From Polytrichum commune (Eukaryota > Streptophyta > Polytrichopsida > Polytrichales > Polytrichaceae): DNA of 64,000 bases. Positions 22,540 to 34,995 of the stretch are shown here, piece by piece (the stretch's first letter is position 1; every line of letters begins with the position of its first letter). The stretch lies in assembly GCA_950295325.1 (NCBI GenBank), contig OX485809.1, positions 17,916,001 through 17,980,000 on the forward strand, given 5' to 3'. A model generated the notes under the pieces. It searched no databases, was not told where the DNA came from, and was given only the letters and a program-made list of their open reading frames with translations. The translations under genes and the position numbers were made by a program.

Positions 22540-23160
22540 TACATGGTTACACTTTCTGATTAGCCCACTTCTCCTAGGATATGAAACATGCGATTAGTAC
22601 AAGATGGTTAGCAACTCCAAATCAAGGTTCTGTAGCCACTTTCCTCATGTTATTCTAGAGCTCGCATGAATATCTTATTTAGGTTTAAAGTGAATATGCA
22701 TGTGATCATTGAATGGCCATTTAGAACCCTCCAATTAGGTTGACCGAGGAGTCTAAAATGATTATCATATTTTCAGCATGTAGTCCGATTTCTTTTGAAC
22801 ACATGTCTTTTGGGTATCCGTTCTTGGAGTCACACCTAACCATATACCACTCAATTATAGGTGTCTGATTAAGGTAGGTAACCGAATTAGGCACACCTAC
22901 TTAGGACATGAAACACGCGACAATGCAAGATGGTTAGCAAATCCAAATCAAGGCCATAGCCACTTTCTTCACAATTTCGGAGCTCAATTGAATTCTTATT
23001 CATTGTTAAAGGGTTATGTTGAGTAAAGGACCTAGAATAATTATCTTGTTTTAAGCATATATGCCAATCTCTTATAAACACATGTCATTTTGGTATCCAT
23101 TCTTGGAGTCACATCTAACCGCACACCATTCAAACATATGTGCCTAATTAAGATAAACAA
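22540..23160 (-). repeat. Dispersed repeat family A, two adjacent inverted copies
   Basis: Two consecutive copies (about 22540-22870 and 22880-23160) each carry 'caagatggttagca', 'atccaaatcaaggc', 'ttggagtcaca' and 'cacctaattaag'-like text. A head-to-tail pair suggests local duplication or a longer tandem-organised element. Confidence 0.65.
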
Positions 23161-23872
23161 CCAAATTAGGTACATCTACCTAAGAAGTTTCAATGTTTTC
23201 ACTAAATGATGTATGGTATCCGGCCTGGCAATGATGCCATAGTGGCAACCCAAGACTCAGGAGTCCTAAAAGTCGGAGTGGGAGTACTTAAGGCCACTTT
23301 AGACAAGGAATCAATGCCTAAGCCATTTCACATTAAATATTGACTCGGGCCAAGAAGGGATGAAGCTTTGACATGGCCCCAAGGAATCAAATTGGCTTTT
23401 CATTGATCCGACATGATATTCTTCCCTCGAGCCATGTCATATTTTGTCTTTAGTGCAATAGACTATAATTTTGCCTCATGAGAATGTGAAATTAATGGAA
23501 TGGCCTTGACTTCATCACGCAAATGCATAGGGATTGGTTTAGTGGATTAGACCATCACGTACAAGACTTTATGTGCATGTCATAACCCCAAATTGGCCTT
23601 GACTCCTCATGTAAAGAAATACATATGGTGGACATACCCAATTTTGATAACCCTCCCAATCTTAATACATGGACTCCTCTAAATGGCAAAAAGTAAGTTA
23701 AAAGGGCATTGTTTATGCGTAAGTTTTACATCTTCCGATTATTGAAAATAAGTCTACCTATGTTGTGAATATGGGTTGGGAGAGAATTTGGTCTTTGGAG
23801 ATTTACGGTAACATCAATTTCTATACATGTGCAAAACCACTCTAGTATCACACTTGTACTACACCCATTTGT
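23161..23872. other. No gene recognised
   Basis: Mixed-composition intergenic sequence with no ORF or repeat boundary that I can define. Confidence 0.4.
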
Positions 23873-24310
23873 GGTACTTAGTGTCACTTACCCTATTTTG
23901 CGGCATATTGCTAGGTTAAACTAATGATCAACAACTTCATCGTGAGTGTCGCCTCATGACACTTGGCAATCAAGCATGCTTACTAATAACTTGGCATGAG
24001 TATGTTCCATAGTGTTATGAGTTGTATCCTTGTGTTACACAATGGTCTAGAAAGTGCACAAAAGTGTACACAAATGACACTTGCCATTAGCATGCATAAT
24101 AATATCACCCCCTTGTTGACTAAAACGCGTAACTATTGTCTCAAATATCCCAATAAGCTACATCAAAATTCATAATGTAAATAAGTTTTCACTTTAAAAA
24201 GTTACTTGCATCGACAAATAGTATCATATTGGCAATTAGCGTATGTGACACTTTGAGACCTCTAGGCACATGGTATAGGCCCCTCAAAAACAATGTACAT
24301 GGCACCAACT
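23873..24310 (+). repeat. Dispersed repeat family E, copy 1
   Basis: A roughly 430-bp repeat with marks 'tgtcacttaccctatttt', 'atgacacttg', 'cttggcatgagtatg', 'gtgtacacaaatgacactt' and 'gacacttt...gacctctaggcac'. Related copies: 31125-31465 (same strand) and 37690-39290 (inverted, interrupted). Non-coding. Confidence 0.65.
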
Positions 24311-24389
24311 ACCACAAATGGTATACACTTATGCGAAATTGCTTACGGGTAATAGAAATGGGTGTGTCTACCTTACTCAAGGGTGACTT

Positions 24390-25130
24390 TATACACAACC
24401 TAGGGTTGGCCCGAGCACCGCCCTGATTCTCAAGCCCTCAATCCGGCCCAACTTTACCAACTTTTTTTTGCAGACCCAACATTGTCACACGTAAAGTGGC
24501 GAGGCCTAATTTAGGTCTTGGTGTTCTCGAGGGGATAGTTAAATGAAGATAATTAACCTTTCATGAATCAACGTTAGATATGTCCATTCTCCAATGAATG
24601 AGCAGAAGCCGACCCATGTTGAGAGTTCGAGCCAGGGAAAACCACGTCCCGACTCTTTTTGGGTGCCGAATTTCTGCCACCTAGGATGCCACGAAAAACG
24701 ACAATTGTTCAGGCCTTGACCATAGTATAAAGCCCTTGGGCCATATTCAATGAAACCGAGCGATCCTATTGGTCGAAATCCTTAGAGTTCAGGCTGCCCC
24801 TCAATCCGGCTCGAAGTGTATAAGCTTAAAGGGGGCCAATTCAGATATTTTGCCATGGCAGTTGGGCATCATGATACACAGCCCAATCCCAAGCATCTCG
24901 AGACCTGGATGAGAGCCACTGAAAACGTTCCGTTTCCAGGAGCCGACACCTGAGGTGAGGTGACAAATACTGGTCTTGCCACCTGGCCTGCCAATCGCCT
25001 GCTTGGGCCGTACTCGGGCCTTTTGCATGGCTCCGATTCAACTTGTCCTAGCTTACCCTCTGGTTGTACCTTACCCCTTGAATACCTAGGTGGCCGTGGT
25101 GTGTTTAATTCGGAGGGGCCTTCAGTCTCA
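24390..25130. other. GC-richer block, possible transposon fragment
   Basis: GC content rises sharply against its flanks. The phrase 'ctcaatccggc' occurs near 24438 and 24811. Open frames on both strands lack recognised domains. It ends next to an M1 MITE fragment. Its origin is unclear; it may be the decayed terminus of a larger element. Confidence 0.35.
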
Positions 25131-25134
25131 TACA

Positions 25135-25290
25135 CTAAATAGTGTATTTAGTGTCCCTTACTATTTGGAATTACGCAATACTATAACTATTTATGATATA
25201 TCTCATTTTTTGGGGGGTTACAAAAGGTTAAATTGGTTGTTCCAATCTCCCATAGTCAAGTAAGGAGTCCCATACCACTTGGTGCGTCTT
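25135..25290. mobile_element. MITE family M1, partial copy
   Basis: It matches the left half of the M1 element: 'cactaaatagtgtattta', 'gtcccttactatttggaatt', 'aaattggttgttcca'. The right terminus is missing. Confidence 0.55.
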
Positions 25291-27380
25291 TTCCAAAGGC
25301 CACTAACTAGTATTGAAAACCAAATCATTACGTTGAGGTCAAATGATTCAGGAGAGGCCGCTTCTCAAGAAAAACCAAGATTTATTAAAAGGTTTTAGAG
25401 ATTTGTTGAGTGATTGATCAAAGAGGCATTGCATCATTGAGAAAGACTTCCGAGGGTTGAGGTTACCTCTTTTCGCAAAGAGTTCCCAAATGATGTTAGC
25501 TACGTAGCGCCACACTTTGTTGAGCTAACGGACAAGTGAAGAACACGTTTTCCACCAGTTCCATGGCTCTTGTACCACAATGGGGACAACTTTTGTCAAC
25601 CTATGTTGAGATCCTCCCACGAAACTCGTTCACCACCACTGCCTTGTGAAGTACTGACCAAAGGAAGGCCACTTCCTTATGCGAATTATGTTTGTGCCAG
25701 ATGATGTTCCATGTAAGGGAAGTTGAGAGAGGAATTTCATTCCGCCACTTATATGGGATTGATTTCTTAAGAGCCACTTGGGAAGTGATCCAACTGCTGC
25801 CAAACTTGGCTGAATACGCCATAAAAAGTTTTAACTTTGGGCCATCACCATTGTGTCGGGTCAAAGAAAAGTTGTTCCAGTTTTCCAAAGAACGAGTTCA
25901 ATTAAGTTTGTGCACTTCCACAAGAGAGCCGATACACCCCTAACCTTGGACATCCAACCTAAGAAAGCCATAGGAAGTACAACATTCCTTGCATTAGGTT
26001 GCACCTCAATAAGGGTAAAGTATTGCAACCCAACAATGGATTTAGGGAAGGTGCCCCTTCCACAAGTCCAAAATTGAAACCCTTGAGGTATTCGGCAAAA
26101 ACTACCCATTTTGACATAGTATCCTTTGCATTTTTATGCAAACCAACCCATTCCTACAAGGTGGGTTTAACACCATGTTGGCTACGCATCCTCGCATGGA
26201 ACAAGCCATAATGTTCCACTAGCTTGATCCATAAATCATAATAAACCTTAGCAAGAAAAATTTAAGTCGTGCATCCTCCCATCTCAAAAAGTCATTCCTA
26301 CCATGATCCCAAATATCTCAAAAAAATCTCAAACCTTTCTTGTACGAGATGAAGGCCCTAGCCATGGTGATCCCAAAATACATGCATTGGTACTCCATTT
26401 GCCACCAAAGATTAAATTGTAAAATATCCTCCGGACATGTAGGTGAGAAAAATGGCCTTGCACGCCATCACCTTATAGGGTTGAGCAATATGTTGCCATA
26501 CTTTTACTCCACCTTTCACAAAGAAGTTGAGAGATTAACCAGAGAGAGGAAGGACCCCAAAAACCATGGTAAGACGGTTGTAGTTGCATGATGCGGTACC
26601 TTAACAAAATTTGTAAATTCGACTGTCTTGGTAGAAGAGATTGAATAATCCATTTTCTCAAGAGCTTTCTCAACGAATCTTTTGGGGAAAGTAAGGCTCA
26701 GACCTCCAACTTTCTTAGGTCACACAATCATCCCAGCTAACACGGGATCTTGTCACATTTTTCGAGCCTAACCAGAGGTAGTTGTGAAACAAAGCTTTAA
26801 TCTTTCCTAATACTTCTTTGATCCCACCCAAATGCAATGAAATACCAAACGGAAGACATCAACACTTGGTTCACAATGGGAGTTTTACCAGCAAGTGACA
26901 ATTGAGTAGAACTCCAATATCTAAGTTTGGCCTTCACCCTATTGATAAGGAAGTGATCAACATTTTGCAACTCCAAGTGTTGGCCAAAAGGGGTGCCAAA
27001 TAGCTTGGAAAGATCTTCATTTGCAACCCATTTCCATTGGAAAATTTCCACTTATCTCTAACAAGTTCCTCGGCCCCACCAATACGCACATTTTTTTGTG
27101 CCAATTAATATGTAGACCGGAAGGTGGCCTGAAACCCTGAAAAATCGCAACCAGGTTGTCCACACTAGCCTCTTTCATTCTCACAGTAAAGTGCGGGTTG
27201 TCGACATATTGGCTAATGATTTGTTGGGAATTGCATTGAGGAAGAGCAGTGCCATTAATAAGGCCAATTCTCATTGCATTTTAACCCCGGCATTCAATGT
27301 TTCCGCAACAAGAATGAACAAACATGGAGCTAAAAGACAACCTATCACACACCTCTATGAAGATCAAAAGGATTTGTGAG
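25291..27380 (-). pseudogene. L1-type LINE reverse transcriptase remnant with zf-RVT domain
   Basis: Reading leftward, the frames in series give the 3' half of a plant L1-like ORF2. GCLLAPCLFILVAETLN (about 27350-27290) matches reverse-transcriptase block GCPLSP-LF. IISQYVDNPHFTVR (about 27220-27175) is the YxDD catalytic box with the second Asp changed to Asn. LINRVKAKLRYWSSTQLSLA and GKTPIVNQVLMSSVWYF (about 26955-26840) form the usual thumb region. AFLWSVLHKAVVVNEFRGRI then CPHCGTRAMELVENVFFTC (about 25690-25530) is the zf-RVT domain. Many frameshifts and stops occur and the 5' part (endonuclease, first RT blocks) is absent. This is 5'-truncated, dead LINE sequence. Confidence 0.85.
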
Positions 27381-27491
27381 TAACACTAAATATCATTTTT
27401 AGTATAGAGAGTTTGAGGGTCCCTTATGGCCATTGAAATCCTAAAACACCTCTTATTATTGGTAGGACATGTTCCGCTTCACTTCAAACTA

Positions 27492-27708
27492 CACTAAATA
27501 TTGTATTTAGTGTCATTTACAATTTAGAATTAAACAATGCTATATAATTTTGCTATTGACGTAAATTTTCACCAAGTAAAGACATTACTGTCCTATAGTG
27601 TCCAAATAACCAATTTGACTTTTGTTGGTAGAAACTAAGATACATATTGAATAGCCAAAGCATTGCATAATTCCAAATAGTACGTGACATTAATTATAAC
27701 ATTTAGTG
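27492..27708. mobile_element. MITE family M1 copy 2
   Basis: 217 bp, from CACTAAATATTGTATTTAGT to the complement of CACTAAATGTTATAATTAAT, flanked by TA on both sides. It shares the central 'gtccaaataaccaatttg' block with copy 1. Non-coding. Confidence 0.75.
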
Positions 27709-27710
27709 TA

Positions 27711-28102
27711 GACCTTGAGGGTTCTAATGACCAAGGAAACTCTTGCATGAAGTCATACATGGCATGAAATAAACATGTTTATTTATGCTTATTAAAGGCT
27801 CTGCAATGCTCCACCCAACCATCGAGGATAATATATGATTTAGGTAGTGGAAAACATGAACCAACTACTATTGGTATATTTACTCATAAATTATGGATTT
27901 GTATTGTAAAATAATGTGTTAATTAAAGTTTGAATATTAAGAATGTGTATAAGTTCTTTATTTGAATGTTGGCATGTATCAGGGGGGGGGGGGCAAGTAC
28001 AACCTTTCTTATTAGTGTGACCGTAATGGACAAGATTCAAAACCACCCTTTGGTCATTTGCTATAACACAAAATATGTGTGATAAAGTGCATGTGATTAT
28101 AC
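27711..28102. other. No gene recognised; G12 tract
   Basis: AT-rich with a run of twelve G at 27982-27993. Nothing coding. Confidence 0.5.
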
Positions 28103-28436
28103 TTGGGCAACAATGTGTATTTTTGACAAATTTTATGTAAGTTTTTGACATTTGACATGCACAAACTTGCACAAAAATAAAATACACGTCAATTGACTTG
28201 CACGATTTAGAATTTGACATGCAATGTGACTTGTGAAGAAAAAATCCACACGTTAATTGACACTTTGGAAATTGAAATGACATATACTACTAGGCATGTG
28301 ACATTGACGTGAAATTTTAGAAGAGAATGTAGGTGTCAATTGACATTCATTTTTGTTTTTGAAAACATCATGTGACACTTTGGATTTGAAGTTGAACGTC
28401 AATTGAAATTTGTCAAACATACACATTGTTGGGCAA
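28103..28436. mobile_element. MITE-like element, approx. 30-bp inverted ends
   Basis: The left end TTGGGCAACAATGTGTATTT and the right end (complement TTGCCCAACAATGTGTATGT) are inverted and continue through 'tgacaaattt'. Inside, 'gtcaattgac' and 'tgacatttgacatg' motifs recur. No target duplication is clear and there is no match elsewhere in the window. Non-coding. Confidence 0.65.
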
Positions 28437-30639
28437 CCCTAAAGGTCAAAGACATTTTCCACATAAGATGCCCTTGACAAGATGTTCTATTTGAGCCCCC
28501 AAGATATGTGATTGCGTTGGCTTGGGCAAAACCTCCTACCAACAAAGCTAGGGCTTTTGTGTTCTCATCATCATGTCATGTATTGTACCCTAATGTTAGA
28601 AAAAATATGTCTTGTTAGAGAACATGAAAGGCATGAATGGAACTTTCTATCTTTGGAAACATAAACAACACATTCTTTAAGGTTGACATTTTCTACACAT
28701 GCAAGTGGACTAGAAACTATATGATATAACACCATCACTATTGATCCAGTTTGCAACAACATATAAGTTACACATGCAACTCAACCCATTTACAAACAAC
28801 CGATTAATCTCCTCCTCTTCACTTTATCTCCCCTCTTTCTAGCCTTCCATCTCCACCTATTCTACCACAAATACTACAAATGTGAAGAACATGTTCAATC
28901 CAACCCTAATGTTGAAATCTAGATTTTGGAACGTAGGTGTATAAAACATGCCCAAACATAGTGGTTGAGACTTGAATGGTTGAGCACTTTGGGGTTCATC
29001 ACAGAGGACCTAAGCCACCTCCGACTTTAGGTTGTCAACGGAGTTTGTACATTCGATTTTGTGTCCAATCCATCTAAACAAAGTGGTATAACATAGAACC
29101 ATGAAATCTAAACCATATAGTCTTTATATCTATTAGAACTTATTGTGGGGAAGGGCCCCACGTGCATAGTGCTCACTTCACTTTACACAACATCTTGAGG
29201 GTCAAAGTGACCAAGGAAATTTAAATGAAGGAAAATCTTGTATGAAGTCCCACACGGGATGGAATATATAGTGTGTTGGATTTGTGTCAAGTCCACTCCA
29301 AAGTGGTGGGTCTCACACAAAATTAGGAGACCATAATACTTCAAAATTTCACAACCCTTGATGTGTTATAAATTAATGTGCGGAAAGGCCCACATGAATG
29401 GGGATGGTAACAAACTATCACACATCAAAGGCTCCAATCACCTTTGGCTTTGTAGTGCACTTGAATGCCCTTGACCACACACATTCAAATTTTGGACAAA
29501 TTTGAAGGACCCTAACGATTTTATGGTCATGGCCCTTGGCCAAAGCATAAATTGGCCCTTAGCTTGGAGGGGTAATGTGAAACTTTATTGATAATTTTTA
29601 ATGGTGGCCAATGAGAAGGTATGTAAAGTTGTTTGCATTTTTTCTTGCATGTCACATACACATATAGGGCATGCATTTTTTGCAAAAGTGTTCAAGAATT
29701 GACATTCTTATGATTCTTCACATAATATTTTTAAGAGTCCAATGTTCATTCTCATTTTTAAGTTCGGTATAACATGTGCGAAGACTATAGTGGTATGATA
29801 TCAATCGTTATTGTTGGATCCTCCCTTGAACCATGGAGATTCTCTACATGAGCACCACATTTCAAGACTCAACCCAAAACTCATGGTAACCTCTAATTGA
29901 TACTCAACCATTCTTTGTCATGGAGAGAAGGTAAACATATATATTGAAACTTATGCATGAGTTATATGGGAATATGGTCTTATAACTGACAATTATTGGG
30001 CGAACATACATAGAGCATTGTCTTTGAAAACAAAACACTCTATCCTTCACAAGTGTTTCTATATCGCATGCATGCACCAAAAGATTTGCAAGTCTGCATT
30101 TGTTTCGGGGATTGTTTAATGTCAATCTACAATGTGAAGAGAGTAACAAGATTGTATGTTAACTAGTAAAAGTCCATGGCATCCCAACCTTTTGCACCCA
30201 TGCATAATAACAGATCACTTTCGTGTGGTCCATCCAACTTTTCCAAAACGGTGGGGAACGGTGAAGTGATGGCCACCACCACCACCATGTCGTTTGTTGT
30301 ATATAGAAACATGATTGTTGCTAATCTCCATCACATTATGAACTTTGTTTGTTGACACATTCAAACCTCGTGTCTTCAAGTGATGAATACGATTCGGCAT
30401 TCAACTCTTTTTTAATTGAATAAAATACTTGTCAAATCATTTATTGGATATCTATGAATATTGCTACTTCTTATGCTTAGGCAGGCTAGTGACCAAAATT
30501 TGCAAACTTGGTCAACTAATCTTTTAGGTGGACGTACAATAGGGTTGTGACTTCAGGTGGGATGGGAGCCCTTGTATGTATATGGAATATAAAGTCTTAA
30601 TGTGCTTAATGTATGCCACGGGCCTTATTCGGTTGATTT
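28437..30639. other. No gene recognised; intergenic
   Basis: Short ORFs only. A segment near 29805-29870 repeats text from 21390-21500. The remainder has no boundary or domain I can support. Confidence 0.45.
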
Positions 30640-31120
30640 TCTTAACCAAACAACCCGTGTTTGAGTGCTTTGTAGTTAGGTGTGGTTCAAAGAACAAACA
30701 CTAGAAATATGCGTGTTTGGAAGAGATTGGACTACTACCTTCTATTCACCACTAGAGACTCAAATGCCAACACAATTGAGAGGATCTAGGTATATATCAT
30801 TCAACTATCAAATCAACACATGTGAACTTTGATAAACATAACTAAATTAGAGAAGGTTCAGTTTTCAATTAGATTCTTGTTGATGCTTTGTCATATATTT
30901 ACCCACACAACACAAGTTTTGGTACATGAATAACTTGTGCGTAAAGAAGATGGAGAACACAAAAACCAACCAAATAACACCCACATGCCTTAGATTGTTC
31001 ATACAAAGTGTAGCCATTGCAATGAGACGAACATCTAAAACCAATGGCTTGATTAACTTTGCTGATGAAACATCCCAAAAACAAGGCACTACACAATTTA
31101 CAATATTTAGTATCACATGA
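30640..31120 (+). repeat. Dispersed repeat family A/H, extended copy
   Basis: The left part is family A ('gttaggtgtggttcaaag', 'ggaagagattggact'). The right part continues with 'ttcagttttcaattagatt', 'acatgaataacttg' and 'aataacacccacatgcct'. The same order occurs at 33590-34050, so the full repeat is at least 430 bp. Confidence 0.6.
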
Positions 31121-31124
31121 CTAA

Positions 31125-31465
31125 ATAATGTCACTTATCCTATTATAGAGCCTATCCTATGTTACCCTACTGGCCAACAAGGTTGGCTATTAGTGTAACC
31201 ACACGACATTTGTTGTTTGCATGCTCGATAATATCTTCCCCTTTGCGGCTTTGCCTCGTCGTTTTGTGGAAGTTGTCATTTATGTGGGCACATTACCTTC
31301 TTGCCTACTAAAAGGCATAAACTTATCATCTTAAGCACCTCAATGTGATATCCTAAATGCCACGATGTAAATAATTTTGCACCTTAGAAAGTGACTTATC
31401 TTGACAAATAGTGTCATGTTGACGGTTAGTGGACACGACACTTCTAGACCTCTAGGTATCTAGTT
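31125..31465 (+). repeat. Dispersed repeat family E, copy 2
   Basis: It matches 23873-24310: 'aatgtcacttatccta', 'aaagtgacttatcttgacaa', 'gacaaatagtgtcat' and 'tctagacctctaggtat'. Confidence 0.6.
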
Positions 31466-31498
31466 TAGGCCCTTCGCAAATATTGCACACAACACTAA

Positions 31499-31980
31499 GG
31501 ACCACTTCGCACACAAGACCGAGAGCCCGTGACCATTACACTTCAAGCACTCTTATTGGTGGAAAGGCGGAGCCGGTCCAAGTTCGCTTCACACTACACT
31601 CGAGGGACCAACGGAGTATGTGAATGCAAGATGGATGCAAAGTCTACATGGATTCCTACATGGCATTGAATGGATCATGTTTCATGGTCACTTGGATTAT
31701 TTTCAAGAACCACCTCTTGGAGGTAGGGCCTAACACAAAACCGGCAGACCACGACACTCCGAACACTCACAACCGTTGATTTATTCTATTTTATCATGTG
31801 TGAGGACCCGCATGAATAAATATTCATTGAAATAGCATTTGGTCGAGGGCCCGGTCACACATGACTTCACACTACATGATTTTGGAGGTGTCTTGCGATG
31901 GCTTAGGGCCTTTGGACACTTTTCTTTTGGGCTCTCACAATATCATGGTCACGGCTCTTGGCTTGTGTGTGATGTGGCCC
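31499..31980. mobile_element. Tourist-like element J, copy 1 (482 bp)
   Basis: The ends GGACCACTTCGCACACAAGA and (complement) GGGCCACATCACACACAAGC are inverted. TAA duplications lie at 31496-31498 and 31981-31983, the PIF/Harbinger signature. The body ('aaggcggagccggtccaa', 'gagggaccaacggagtatg') is shared with 39476-40376. Non-coding. Confidence 0.8.
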
Positions 31981-31983
31981 TAA

Positions 31984-32944
31984 ATACCATAAATGGTGTA
32001 CTTTAATGGACAAGTGGGTGGTCCTCGAAAACACCGAGGAATGGCATCTACTCGTGGACACGGTTTTCAAAGCAAATCAAGTGGAATTGCTAGGCTTGTT
32101 AGCACCGGATGCCCGGACGTGAAGTAAGCTTAAAGAAACTTGACTGCCCATGCTTCCAATGACAAGGCGAAGCAACCGAATATGCCTCGTGGACATTTGA
32201 TCCTTCATAAATATCTCAACGAAGCCCAAATATAAATAATACCCAAATTCCAATAGAGTAGATCCTCACAAACTACTACTATGATGTTAGAATAGGACCA
32301 TGGAGGGCTCTTTATTCTGGGAAAAAATATAATAAAATAAGAGCCCATGCTCAAATAAGTTGTCAAGAAAATAATGAACCCCAATATTGGATGGATTTGC
32401 AAGTTTTTTTTGGCTTCAGGTTTCATGCAGTTCCAACATTGAGCCAGTTGTCCGGCCATGTCATTGAGGCGTTGTGAATGGAGGGCGTGTGGTCGTGGGT
32501 AGACCACATCCAAGCCATCCATTCATAAAGCCCCATCCTATGATCTACGAAACTGTTTGGGTAGCCCGAAAAAACCTTCCAATGGATGAAAAATCAATGT
32601 TTGCAAGATGAAGGGGTTGATTATTCATCCCATCATATGAGAGCATTTATGTGAGATTTTGAAGGCTCCCAGAGGTCCCTAAGTTCCCAATGGAGTTCCT
32701 TGGAGGCATCATCTCTTCCGCAAGTCCTTTTAATGAAGGACTTAGTTTGAAAATTTTCATCCAAGATTGAGGATGGATGTGCAAATTTGATCCAACGTGA
32801 AGTTTTTCAAGCTCTACCCAAGGGGGAGAAGCCATAAGTTGGGGCAGCATAGGAGCCTTTAAATTTGTCATATCGCAATCGATGGCCAAGATCTTCCTAA
32901 CCCCCGACCACACATGAGGTGTTCATAACGCCTCAATGACGCGG
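31984..32944. other. Unassigned; two minus-strand ORFs without known domain
   Basis: Minus-strand frames at 32913-32647 (88 aa) and 32522-32205 (105 aa) are open but show no motif I recognise. They may be relics of one transposon ORF. Confidence 0.35.
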
Positions 32945-33145
32945 GTTGTCTGGGGACATTTTTTAACATACTTGGTTAAAATCCTAGTGTTTCCAAGTCC
33001 AACTAGTTACATGTTGTGATCTTTCGATTTTTCTTCATTAATTCAAAATATCTTCCATAGATTCCTCTGAAATGATCGGTCGTTTTCTTGAAGTCTTGAA
33101 CTTCAACTGGTTTATTTGTAACTAAGTTAGCGGTTGGTTCTACCC
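32945..33145 (-). repeat. Dispersed repeat family G, copy 3 (inverted)
   Basis: The reverse complement matches 6985-7210: 'aatcctagtgtttccaag', 'ccatagattcctctgaaa', 'gatctttcgattttt'. Confidence 0.65.
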
Positions 33146-33589
33146 AATGTATTGAGCATAAAGAGGAGCTTGCTTTCTATTCAAGAGATCCCTCTGAAGG
33201 ATGATCACATACATGTGTACAGTTGGTGCATGAAGTGAAGTCTAATACTTTGAATAGAGCATTCTAAAATGAAAGGTGCTTTGAAAATAGATCATAAATC
33301 CATTTTATAAGTATGTGTATATATAATTATATAATTATTGGGGTCAATTTCCTTTCCATGTATGAGCACAACATGTCAAATACGGTTGTGAAAGAAAAAG
33401 GAAACAAGAAAAAGTATAGTGTGTATCAAGTGTGGCTCTTTTGCCTTGGTCATATTTCAAAACATGTGTGGTGAGCAACTATGACAACCTTTAAGAAGTA
33501 AGGGGGTGTATTAAGTCCCATTGAGGTGGGATTCGGGCCTCACTAAGCTTTGAGCATTCCCTCCTAAGGTATGCGGGTGTAATTTGGTT
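33146..33589. other. No gene recognised
   Basis: AT-rich intergenic sequence with nothing assignable. Confidence 0.5.
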
Positions 33590-34050
33590 CCTCTTCTTAA
33601 TCCAACCCCTATATTGGATTGGTATGTGGTTTGGTGAGGGTCAACGAGCAAACACCATAAAACACATGTTTGAAAGAGACTGGACTACATATTAACCACT
33701 CTACACTCAATAATGAACATAGTGGGAGGACCTATGTATTTGGTCAAGGAGTCAACAAATGTGCACTTTCAATAACCATAAATGAATTAAGGGAGGTTTG
33801 ATTTTCAATCCAATTTATGTTGATGCCTTTATTGTAAATTTGCTAATGCAACACGAGTTTGATGTGCAAATCTAATTGTTAGAAGCTGGAGAACATGAAA
33901 ACCGAACCGAATAACACCCACATACCTCACATACAAAATTTGCCTGATTGCCTTGGAGCTAAGCCTCCAACCACCAACTAGGTTGCCAAGATGAGGGACA
34001 AACCAAATATGGTCATTTAGGCGTTTAGGGATTAACACTTCCAAGGAAGT
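33590..34050 (+). repeat. Dispersed repeat family A/H, extended copy
   Basis: It repeats the arrangement at 30640-31120: 'tgtttgaaagagactggact', then 'tttgattttcaatccaattt', then 'aataacacccacatacct'. Confidence 0.6.
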
Positions 34051-34384
34051 TGATTTGAAATAAGGATTATAAACTTAATTTGAATATATTAGAATTTATA
34101 AATAAGGTTTCACACAACATAACATTATTGAGCACCAAGATTTTGCACCCTAGCACCGAGAAATTTGGGAGCATCATGCCCCACTTATGTTGGGCCACCT
34201 TCATAAAGCGAGCAATGCTCAACCTAAGTAATGTTCACTTTGTGAAGGCAAACCTACAACTTGGCCAAATGTCCTACATGTTACCAAAAATATACCATAG
34301 ATTTATAATAAATATTAGCATGCATGCCACGTGGGGCTTGACACACACCGACCATGTCAACGCCAACCCCAACATGCAACACCA
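34051..34384. other. No gene recognised
   Basis: An ORF at 34080-34388 on the plus strand has no recognisable domain and lies among repeats; I do not call it a gene. Confidence 0.4.
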
Positions 34385-34995
34385 ATGAACGGGGAGAATT
34401 GTGCTATCTATAGATGAACATGTGGACTTTGAGAAACAATTGGTTTAAGTTCAAGACTTCGTAAAATTGCTTATTGTTTTAGAGGAACTTTTACAATATA
34501 CCCCAAATCAATGAAGAAAATCAAAAGATGTCAAGACATCATAACATTATTCAACCATGTGGGTCAGTTGCATGAACCTCGAATATTTCAATTATAGTCC
34601 ATGAACCCCTCGAATAAAGTGGGATTTTGTTTACTATTCATATATTCAAGTTAAACTTTGAAAATTTGGGTGGAGTTATACTCCTGGCACTATGCGGATG
34701 AATTAGAGTTCATCCCATGAATATTCGCAGGAAACATTGTTCATCCTAATACTATTCCTTGAAATTACTATTCATAGCAACAAAATCATTGTAAATATCA
34801 ACATTGTCCACAATATTCTCATTATTTGACCCAACACTTCTCATTATTTTCACCCACATCAATTTCTTCATGTTTGCTATGTTTCTTCCCTCAAAGGTAA
34901 GATAGTGGAGGCCCGTGTCATATGCTAAATATAGGATGGAACACAACTAAATGATGTTATGGTTTTCAACTAGACTTGGAAACACTAGGACGCCC
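34385..34995 (+). repeat. Dispersed repeat family G, copy 4, interrupted
   Basis: The left part (34385-34550) and right part (about 34950-34995, 'cttggaaacactaggacg') flank roughly 400 bp of unrelated sequence. That insert is rich in 'actattcat' motifs like those near 3985-4090. Confidence 0.6.

Noticed and set aside
25692-26211. Plus-strand ORFs over the LINE
   Set aside because: They are complementary to readable reverse-transcriptase and zf-RVT segments on the minus strand.
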